Below, in pieces: positions 5,811-11,466 of a stretch of DNA of 11,466 nucleotides; positions within the stretch are counted from its first letter, which is position 1, and each line of letters opens with the position of its first letter. This DNA comes from Gemmatimonadales bacterium UBA7889 (GTDB lineage: Bacteria; Gemmatimonadota; Gemmatimonadetes; Longimicrobiales; Gaopeijiaceae), in the NCBI GenBank assembly GCA_002501085.1, contig DLRL01000109.1, forward strand, positions 1 through 11,466, read 5' to 3'. The notes under the pieces were generated by a model. That model was given only the letters and a program-made list of their open reading frames with translations, was not told where the DNA came from and ran no database searches. The position numbers were made by a program, and so were the translations under genes.

Positions 5811-5822
5811 CTAGCGCCCATA

Positions 5823-5875
5823 GGGAGGAGTGCAACTTGAAACCTTGCACGGCGCACTCGAGATCCGCATGCTGA
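5823..5875 (+). promoter_or_regulatory. Structured leader with a strong orphan Shine-Dalgarno and a possible 12-codon leader ORF
   Basis: GGGAGG (5823-5828) is a strong ribosome-binding site but sits 85 nt upstream of the real start at 5914. With an 8-nt spacing it would serve a TTG at 5837, opening a 12-codon frame (MKPCTAHSRSAC) that stops at 5873-5875. The same bases can fold: GTGCAA (5830-5835) with TTGCAC (5845-5850), or GAGTGC (5828-5833) with GCACTC (5854-5859); these two are mutually exclusive. A cis-regulatory leader is possible but unproven. Confidence 0.25.
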
Positions 5876-5900
5876 CTGTATCCGCCCACACCCCCGAGAT

Positions 5901-5905
5901 AGGAG
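5901..5905 (+). promoter_or_regulatory. Shine-Dalgarno that fixes the start at 5914
   Basis: AGGAG lies 8 nt before ATG 5914, the codon that opens directly on a signal peptide. The in-frame GTG at 5830 overlaps the upstream GGGAGGAG itself and so cannot be served by it. Confidence 0.75.
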
Positions 5906-5913
5906 TACCATCG

Positions 5914-6381
5914 ATGTGCAGACGGAATTTGAAAATTGGCTGCCTGGCTCTTGTGACGCTGGTCGTTACGGCTGTATCCGTGTCTGCGCAGTCGAACCCG
6001 CGTTTTGGTGTCTGGCAGATGCAATCGGATGCCCCTCCACCCTCGAAGAACATCATGACGTATGAACCCTATGGAAATGGCGGAATGGAGATCACGGTCG
6101 CTTCGACCAACGCAAGGGGACAGGATAACGAATGGGGTTATGTGACGATGTTCGACGGCGTTTTCCAAGCTGTTCGAGGACAGGAAAATTCCGAGACTGC
6201 GGTGGAGATCATCGATGACCGGAGCACACGAATCTTAAATATGCGAAATGGTCGAGTGTCCCAAGTCATTATCAACACGCTTTCGGAAGACGGGAACAGG
6301 ATCGACAATGAGTACGTGCGACTTGATGAAAACGGAAAGATCACGCGCGTAACACACGCTGTTTACAATAGGATCCGCTAG
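5914..6381 (+). CDS. Small secreted beta-rich protein of unknown function (155 aa)
   Basis: The signal peptide has RRNLK at 3-7, a hydrophobic core at about 8-22 and probable cleavage at SVSA/QS (after residue 25). The mature part of about 130 residues opens with NPRFGVWQMQSD (28-39), then alternating strand-like segments: MTYEPYGNGGMEITV (48-62), NEWGYVTMFDGVF (72-84), STRILNMRNGRVSQVII (104-120), ITRVTHAVYNRIR (143-155). The pattern of a GxW opening, then TYEP-G-G, then K/R-x-G-K near the end matches a small secreted family frequent in Acidobacteriota genomes, possibly lipocalin-like. The function is unknown and I assign none. The gene lies 103 nt after the membrane protein gene and only 20 nt before the cytochrome gene, so it is probably transcribed with the latter. 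Confidence 0.8.
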   Translation: MCRRNLKIGCLALVTLVVTAVSVSAQSNPRFGVWQMQSDAPPPSKNIMTYEPYGNGGMEITVASTNARGQDNEWGYVTMFDGVFQAVRGQENSETAVEIIDDRSTRILNMRNGRVSQVIINTLSEDGNRIDNEYVRLDENGKITRVTHAVYNRIR

Positions 6382-6401
6382 AAGTTGAAGAGCCCTTCCC
6401 C

Positions 6402-8900
6402 GTGAGAAACCTGACTCGTAACGCAATCGTGCTATTGTGCTTTGGCCTGGGTATGCCATCGGTAACTGTAGCGCAATGGAGTGACCTTAGTCCCGAAGGG
6501 TCGCCTACTATCTTGATCCAGGAGTACTTGGCGGCTCGGTCGGATGTGGGTCTTCAAGGGTTGGCGTCGGCTGGCTCCTGGTTCTCTCCACTCGTGATGT
6601 CTTCTGACGAACTCAACGATGTTATCCAGCAGTACTGTGTCAGGTGCCATAATGATGTGACGCTGAGGGGGAACCTCTCTCTGTCTGAGTTTGATATCGC
6701 TAAGGCCCCTCAATTGGCAGAGACGGCGGAGAAGATGATTGTGAAGCTGAGGGCAGGTATGATGCCGCTTCCTGGGGCTCGAAGGCCTGGTCCAGACACA
6801 CTTTTGACTCTCGTCGAGACGCTTGAAACCCTGATCGATGAGGCTGCAGATGAGCAGCGGAGCCCAGGGACCCGACCTTTCCAGCGGCTGAATCGCGCCG
6901 AATATGCGCGTCTTATCGAGGATGTCTTGGGGCTGAGAATCGATCCTGGCGAGTGGCTACCAGCGGATCAGATCAGCGCGAGTTTCGATAATATCGCCGA
7001 CGTGCAGGCAATGTCGCCTACATTGATGGACGCCTATATGACAGCTGCCAGTGAAGTAGCACGCCAGGCAGTTGGCCAGACAGATGCACCGGTTACGGCA
7101 AAGACCTATAGCAATCCCGCAACCGTGTCACAGCACGAGTGGGAGGCGGTCGAGGGGGCTCCCTATGGGACTCGAGGCGGTATCAGCGTGCTGCATACCT
7201 TCCCGGCAGATGGAGAGTACACCTTCTCCATGGGTTTCATTTCGGGGTGGGGGGAGCGCTTCCACGATATAGACATATCAGTGGAGGGCGAACGCGTAGC
7301 GTTAGTGCATTACGGTGGCGATATCGACTTTCAGGGAAGAAAAACTTTTCCAGTCGAGACTGATCCGGTGTTCATTCGGGCGGGTCAGCGGAGGGTTACC
7401 GCCGCCTTCATCCGTCAGATGGATGGGCCCTATGAGGACCTGATTCGGCCTAATGAATGGTCTTTAACGGGTACAGAGGCGAGTTACGGCACTACATCAC
7501 TTCCCCACCTCATTAACCTGACGCTTGAAGGGCCACACAACCCGGTGGGTGTCTCTGATACTCCAACTCGACGGCGGGTTTTCACCTGCCGGCCCACGTC
7601 GGCTGACGAAGAAGAGTCCTGTAGCAAGGGTATTCTAGTTGGACTTGCGGCCCAGGCGTACGGCCGAAGCCTAGATCAGGAGGACATTGAACCTCTAATG
7701 AGGTTCTATCAGATGGGGGCTGAAGAGGGGGGCTTCGAAATGGGTGTGAGGATCGCACTAGAAGCCATCCTAACCAGCCCGCATTTCCTCTTCCGGATGG
7801 AGAAAGAGCCGGACAATGTAGAGCCAGGTGAGGTTTACGAGCTCGATGAAGTGGACCTCGCATCGCGGATCTCTTTCTTCCTGTGGGGCACGAACCCGGA
7901 TGAAGAACTCCTTCGCCTTGCCAGAAGTGATGATCTATCCAAGCCGAAGAACCTAGAGCGTCAGGCTAGGCGCTTACTGATGGATCCACGCTCGGAAGCT
8001 TTGGCTACGCGGTTCGCCTCATTGTGGCTACAACTTCAGGACTTGGAAAAGGTTCGCCCTGATGCGTTTTGGTTTCCCAACTATAGCCAACAGTTGGCTG
8101 TAGCAATGCGCCGTGAGACTGAACTGTTCTTTGATAATCTGGTTCGAGAGGATCGGAGTCTGCTTGAGATGTATAGCGCTGACTATTCCTTCCTTAATGA
8201 ACGCTTAGCAAATCATTACGAGATTCCCGGTGTTGTTGGGGATGAGTTCCGCCGGGTGGATTATCCGAGAGAAGAACGGCGAGGCGTTTTGGGTCATGGG
8301 AGCATGCTCGTTCAAACCTCACTTGGAAATCGCACTTCACCGGTACTTCGGGGCAAGTGGGTAATGCAGGTGCTTTTGGGCACTCCTCCTCCTCCTCCTC
8401 CTCCTGGTGTGCCAGACCTAGAGGCGACAGACGGGACGGAAGGGATTCGTATTCTTACTACGCGCGAACGTATGGAGATGCATCGCGCAAATCCGGCGTG
8501 TGCATCTTGTCACAAGTTCATGGACCCTATTGGCCTTGCTCTCGACAACTTCGATGTAACGGGCAAATGGCGAACACGGGAAAAGGGTGTGCCCCTAGAC
8601 ACACGTGGCACGTTCTATGACGGTACGGACATTAGCAGTCCGTCAGACTTATCACAGGTCTTGCTCAAGCGGCCAATTCCGCTGGTAAGGCATTTTACTG
8701 CTAGCTTAATGGCCTATGCATTGGGCCGGAGGCTAGACTATCAGGACCAGCCGGCAGTGCGGACTATCGTCGCAGATGCTGAAAAGAATAATTATCGGAT
8801 GTCGTCATTCATACTTGGTGTGCTAAAGAGTGACGCATTCCAAATGAAACAAGCTCCAGTAGCGTCAGGGCAGGACTCTCTGGATCCCAAATCGAGGTAG
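6402..8900 (+). CDS. Secreted di-haem DUF1592-family protein (DUF1587/1595/1592/1588/1585), 832 aa
   Basis: GTG 6402 is preceded by GAAGAG (6387-6392) and opens on a Sec signal peptide (hydrophobic at about 8-20, cleavage near TVA/QW after residue 24). Two c-type haem motifs are visible: CVRCH (79-83) and CASCH (700-704). The order is: N-terminal cytochrome-like segment (about 65-150), DUF1587 (FQRLNRAEYARLIEDVLGL, 160-178), a beta-rich insert (about 240-375), DUF1595 (about 410-470), DUF1592 (about 478-610, with LASRISFFLW), DUF1588 (about 625-725, with RRGVLGHGSMLVQTS and the Pro run 662-668), and DUF1585 (about 740-815). The family is typical of Planctomycetes, Acidobacteriota and relatives. 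It is thought to be a periplasmic oxidoreductase, but no substrate is established. The full set of domains is present and the frame is intact. The DUF1552 gene starts 6 nt later, as is usual for this pair. CxxCH motifs imply a cytochrome c maturation system elsewhere. Confidence 0.93.
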   Translation: MRNLTRNAIVLLCFGLGMPSVTVAQWSDLSPEGSPTILIQEYLAARSDVGLQGLASAGSWFSPLVMSSDELNDVIQQYCVRCHNDVTLRGNLSLSEFDIAKAPQLAETAEKMIVKLRAGMMPLPGARRPGPDTLLTLVETLETLIDEAADEQRSPGTRPFQRLNRAEYARLIEDVLGLRIDPGEWLPADQISASFDNIADVQAMSPTLMDAYMTAASEVARQAVGQTDAPVTAKTYSNPATVSQHEWEAVEGAPYGTRGGISVLHTFPADGEYTFSMGFISGWGERFHDIDISVEGERVALVHYGGDIDFQGRKTFPVETDPVFIRAGQRRVTAAFIRQMDGPYEDLIRPNEWSLTGTEASYGTTSLPHLINLTLEGPHNPVGVSDTPTRRRVFTCRPTSADEEESCSKGILVGLAAQAYGRSLDQEDIEPLMRFYQMGAEEGGFEMGVRIALEAILTSPHFLFRMEKEPDNVEPGEVYELDEVDLASRISFFLWGTNPDEELLRLARSDDLSKPKNLERQARRLLMDPRSEALATRFASLWLQLQDLEKVRPDAFWFPNYSQQLAVAMRRETELFFDNLVREDRSLLEMYSADYSFLNERLANHYEIPGVVGDEFRRVDYPREERRGVLGHGSMLVQTSLGNRTSPVLRGKWVMQVLLGTPPPPPPPGVPDLEATDGTEGIRILTTRERMEMHRANPACASCHKFMDPIGLALDNFDVTGKWRTREKGVPLDTRGTFYDGTDISSPSDLSQVLLKRPIPLVRHFTASLMAYALGRRLDYQDQPAVRTIVADAEKNNYRMSSFILGVLKSDAFQMKQAPVASGQDSLDPKSR
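8385..8405 (+). repeat. (CCT)7 trinucleotide repeat coding a proline run
   Basis: Seven identical CCT codons encode Pro662-668. A proline run here is a normal feature of DUF1588 domains. Perfect codon identity makes it slippage-prone, but changes by whole units would keep the frame. Confidence 0.9.
8894..8898 (+). promoter_or_regulatory. Shine-Dalgarno overlapping the stop of the cytochrome gene
   Basis: GAGGT lies 8 nt before ATG 8907, and its last base is the first base of the TAG stop (8898-8900) of the gene upstream. Termination and re-initiation are therefore likely to be coupled. Confidence 0.6.
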
Positions 8901-8906
8901 TGGAAC

Positions 8907-10289
8907 ATGCGCTTCATCACAGGGAAGAGTATCCCGCGTCGCACGTTCATTCGGGGAGTGGGGACCACCTTGGCGTTACCATTACTAGATGCCATGCGAC
9001 CCGCCGGACGAGTGTATGGATCACCCAAGGTAGAAGGGGTGCCCCGCCTGGTCTGCATCGAAGAGGTCCACGGCCTACCTGGCTGTAACGATTGGGGTGC
9101 GGAGCAGTACTTGTTTGCGCCCTCCACTGTTGGTCGTGATTACGAATTGCTCCCAGAAAATGTCCTTACATCCTTGGAGCCTTGGCGGGACCGACTCACA
9201 ATTATTAGCAATACTGATGTGCGTATGGCCGAACCGGTCAACCCTGGGGAGATTGGCGGTGACCACTTCCGTTCAAGCGCTGTCTTCCTCACCCAGTCAC
9301 ACCCCAAGCAGACACAGGGCTCAGACCTCTACTGTGGGACTTCGCTAGATCAACTCCACGCACAGCGTTTCGGTCAGGAGACCGTACTGCCGTCCTTGCA
9401 ACTCTCTATTGAGAGCACGGATAAGGGTGGAGGCTGCGACTATAACTATTCCTGCTCTTATATGGACTCGATCAGTTGGTCATCTCCTTCAGAGCCTCTT
9501 CCCATGATCCGCAACCCCCGCACTGCGTTTGACCTATTGTTCGGGGCAGGTGGCTCTGAGAGAGAGCGTGCCATCCGGCGTCGGACTCAGAGGAGTATCC
9601 TAGACTGGGTTGCGGATGAAGTGGGCCGGATGAAGAGGGATTTAGGTGCCATTGACCGCCAGCGCGTAGATCAGTATCTGGAGAACATACGTGAGATAGA
9701 GCGCCGTATAGATATGGTTGAACTTCGCAACACTGGTGGAGAGCCCCGGGAGTTACCTGAGGCCCCTCCTGGGGTGCCCGATTCCTTCTCTGAACATATG
9801 AGGCTCCTGTCTGACATTCAGGTCTTAGCATTCCAGGCGGACATTACACGAGTGGTTGCGCTAAAAACTGGACGAGATGCGTCAAATCGTACATTTCCAG
9901 AAAGTGGGTCTGACCGAGCATTCCACCCATCTTCCCACCACGGCGATAAAGAGGAGGCCGTCCTAGAGTTCAACAAGATCTGCCAATACCGGGTGAGCCA
10001 GATGGCATACTTCCTGGGCCGACTGGAAGAGACTTTTGATGGCGAGTCCAACTTACTGGACCAGTCGATGATCATTTGGGGTTCACCCATGGGTGACGCG
10101 AATCTTCACAACCATCGTCGTTGCCCGCTGGTCGTGATGGGGGGAGCTAACGGACAACTTGAGGGGGGCGCACATTTGAAGGCACCGGACGGGACACCTA
10201 TGGCAAATGTGTTCGTGTCCTTATTACATAAGCTAGGACACCGAGACTTAACGGGATTCGGCGATAGCGACGGGGTATTCTCGGTATGA
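8907..10289 (+). CDS. DUF1552 family protein with Tat-type signal (460 aa)
   Basis: ATG 8907 opens on a twin-arginine-like signal: PRRTFIRG at 10-17 followed by a hydrophobic stretch (GVGTTLALPLLDAM, 17-30). This suggests export as a folded protein. Conserved landmarks of DUF1552 are present: GGDHFRSSAVFLTQ (117-130), SLDQLHAQRFG (146-156), a charged helical region rich in Arg/Glu (about 218-272) with the segment QYLENIREIERRI (256-268), FHPSSHHGD (339-347), and SPMGDANLHNH (393-403). The last two are His/Asp-rich and could bind metal, though this is inference. The family is distantly comparable to DUF1501-type, alkaline-phosphatase-like secreted proteins and is regularly encoded next to DUF1592 proteins. 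No enzymatic activity is established. The length is normal and the frame intact. The next gene overlaps its stop by 4 nt. Confidence 0.92.
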   Translation: MRFITGKSIPRRTFIRGVGTTLALPLLDAMRPAGRVYGSPKVEGVPRLVCIEEVHGLPGCNDWGAEQYLFAPSTVGRDYELLPENVLTSLEPWRDRLTIISNTDVRMAEPVNPGEIGGDHFRSSAVFLTQSHPKQTQGSDLYCGTSLDQLHAQRFGQETVLPSLQLSIESTDKGGGCDYNYSCSYMDSISWSSPSEPLPMIRNPRTAFDLLFGAGGSERERAIRRRTQRSILDWVADEVGRMKRDLGAIDRQRVDQYLENIREIERRIDMVELRNTGGEPRELPEAPPGVPDSFSEHMRLLSDIQVLAFQADITRVVALKTGRDASNRTFPESGSDRAFHPSSHHGDKEEAVLEFNKICQYRVSQMAYFLGRLEETFDGESNLLDQSMIIWGSPMGDANLHNHRRCPLVVMGGANGQLEGGAHLKAPDGTPMANVFVSLLHKLGHRDLTGFGDSDGVFSV

Positions 10290-11466
10290 GCAGACGGGTG
10301 TTCCGCAACATTTTTGGCGTCGTAGCCCTACCGCTTCTGCTTGGTGGGTCGACTGGCCCGGATACACCCGTGGCTGATGCGGCCCAGCGGCGTGATATCG
10401 CTGTAGTTCGTCAACTGTTACGCCAGGGTGCCGACGTGAATGCCGCCCAAGGTGACGGGATGACTGCCCTTCACTGGGCTGTCCAACATGGAGACATCGA
10501 GCTCGGTAGGACGATTGTCTATGCTGGAGGTGACGTGCACGCGGGAACCCGCATCGGTCGCTATACACCTCTGCATATGGCTGCGAGGTCGGGCGATGTG
10601 GGTTTTGTGACCCTATTGCTCGAAGCAAATGCAGACCCCAACGAGACGACCATCAACTCAGGCGCTACTCCACTTCACCTTGCCGCCGCCTCCGGTGACC
10701 CTGGTGTCCTGACCGAATTGATCCGGGCGGGTGCCACTGTGGACGCGAAGGAATCAGCCTGGGGTCAAACACCACTTATATTTGCTGCAGCGAACAATCG
10801 AGTAGAAGCGATTCAGGTGCTTCTCTCTTCTGGAGCTGATCTGAGTATCACCTCGGGTGCAGTGAACGTTGTAGAGCAGTCGGAAGCAGATCGCGCAGCT
10901 GAAAAAGGCCTGTCAGAATTTCTTGCCGAGTTCAAGGAAAAAGAAGGTGGAGGAACAGATTGGCAGCCTGCCCCGAGCCAGGTCCAAGCAGCAATTCTGG
11001 CTTACCGCGAGATACAGAGGAAATGGCCTGATGTAACGTCTTCTGATGGAGAGAGAGAAGAAGAACTCGATGAGGCTGAGGAGGACGATGAATTGAAGGA
11101 GGTTGAGCCCGGTGCTGAGGATGCACCGGATGCTGAATTAGCCAGCAAGCAACCAGAAGAGGTGGAACAATCCGAGATACCATTTGGACCAGATGGAACC
11201 GCAGCAGACGAAAACGAAGAGGAGAGGCCGCCTTCTTATGCCCAGCTGGTTGGGAGCTGGGGTGGGCTTACACCTCTGCTACACGCTGTTCGGCAGGGCC
11301 ATGCGGAGGCAACGACGGCACTGATAGACGGCGGTGCTGACATAAATCAGCCTTCCGGAGGGGATCAGACACAGCCTCTGCTTATGGCCACGATCAATGG
11401 CCAGTTTGACCTTGCACAAATGTTGCTTGCGCAGGGTGCTGATCCCAACGGGATGAGCATGGCTGG
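10286..11466 (+). CDS. Exported ankyrin-repeat protein, 3' end beyond the window (at least 393 aa)
   Basis: ATG 10286 overlaps the stop of the DUF1552 gene (ATGA), a sign of translational coupling. The frame stays open to the window end, so the C-terminus is missing. The N-terminus (SRRVFRNIFG, 2-11, then hydrophobic 11-21) is a Sec or possibly Tat signal, since SRRVF resembles the twin-arginine motif. Five ankyrin repeats follow: about 28-55 (atypical first), 58-88 (GMTALHWAVQHGD), 92-120 (RYTPLHMAARSGD), 126-155 (GATPLHLAAASGD) and 160-190 (GQTPLIFAAANNR). A long linker of about 130 residues (about 193-322) is strongly acidic, especially 256-296. Repeats resume at 326-356 (GGLTPLLHAVRQGH) and 361-389. 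Ankyrin repeats mediate protein-protein contacts; the likely partners are the exported products of the two genes upstream (inference). Ankyrin genes next to DUF1552/DUF1592 pairs are common in Acidobacteriota-like genomes. Confidence 0.92.
   Translation, partial: MSRRVFRNIFGVVALPLLLGGSTGPDTPVADAAQRRDIAVVRQLLRQGADVNAAQGDGMTALHWAVQHGDIELGRTIVYAGGDVHAGTRIGRYTPLHMAARSGDVGFVTLLLEANADPNETTINSGATPLHLAAASGDPGVLTELIRAGATVDAKESAWGQTPLIFAAANNRVEAIQVLLSSGADLSITSGAVNVVEQSEADRAAEKGLSEFLAEFKEKEGGGTDWQPAPSQVQAAILAYREIQRKWPDVTSSDGEREEELDEAEEDDELKEVEPGAEDAPDAELASKQPEEVEQSEIPFGPDGTAADENEEERPPSYAQLVGSWGGLTPLLHAVRQGHAEATTALIDGGADINQPSGGDQTQPLLMATINGQFDLAQMLLAQGADPNGMSMA

Noticed and set aside
5830..5913. GTG 5830 as the start of the small secreted protein
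   Set aside because: It overlaps its own would-be Shine-Dalgarno and would add 28 residues ahead of a clear signal peptide. ATG 5914 has a well-placed AGGAG.
8385..8405. (CCT)7 as a phase-variation repeat
   Set aside because: The unit is a codon, so slippage would not shift the frame, and a proline run at this place is normal for the DUF1588 domain.
10248..11183. Minus-strand open frames opposite the ankyrin gene
   Set aside because: They lie antisense to a clearly coding frame with regular ankyrin repeats and show no recognisable domains.

Overview
The window looks like a chromosomal segment of an environmental bacterium at roughly 55% G+C. The best guess is an Acidobacteriota- or Gemmatimonadota-type lineage. 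This rests on a secreted DUF1592-type cytochrome followed by a Tat-type DUF1552 protein and an exported ankyrin protein, on secreted families common in those phyla, and on tRNA genes that lack an encoded 3' CCA. The phylum is an inference from gene content. All genes are on the + strand, and I found no convincing gene on the minus strand. No insertion sequence, CRISPR array, integrase or phage gene is visible.

Positions 1-1539 hold a dense array of 15 tRNA genes. The first is cut by the window edge. The order is Trp(CCA), Glu(TTC), Asp(GTC), Ala(GGC), Leu(CAG), Leu(GAG), Arg(ACG), Val(GAC), Ala(CGC), Thr(CGT), Gln(CTG), Ser(GCT), Ser(GGA), Pro(CGG), Ser(CGA). Spacers run from 5 to 69 nt. Three of the larger spacers in the second half contain perfect or near-perfect hairpins, one of them capped by a GNRA-type tetraloop. 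A 13-nt motif occurs in two places, and one spacer carries what looks like a leftover T-arm fragment. A modest hairpin plus T6 at about 1567-1597 may end the array.

Positions 1721-4099 hold two exported proteins. The first is a Sec-secreted protein of unknown function with a WWEG motif (1721-2794). The second is a lipoprotein beta-propeller related to peptidyl-alpha-hydroxyglycine alpha-amidating lyase (2880-3995). A very strong intrinsic terminator (4057-4099) closes this unit.

Positions 4164-11466 run co-directionally. They encode a polytopic membrane protein of the RnfD/NqrB/UnbU type fused to a disulfide-patterned Sel1/Hcp-like tail (4164-5810), a small secreted beta-rich protein (5914-6381), a two-CxxCH DUF1587/1595/1592/1588/1585 protein (6402-8900), a Tat-signal DUF1552 protein (8907-10289), and an exported ankyrin-repeat protein that runs off the window (10286 onward). 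The last three are tightly packed, with a 6-nt gap and then an ATGA overlap, and are very probably one operon. Nearly every protein here is exported, lipidated or membrane-bound. The region therefore reads as a cell-envelope/periplasm module with redox character (c-type haem, RnfD-like membrane domain), but its substrate is not evident. No stretch over 300 nt lacks a gene; the longest gaps are 1540-1720 and 3996-4163.
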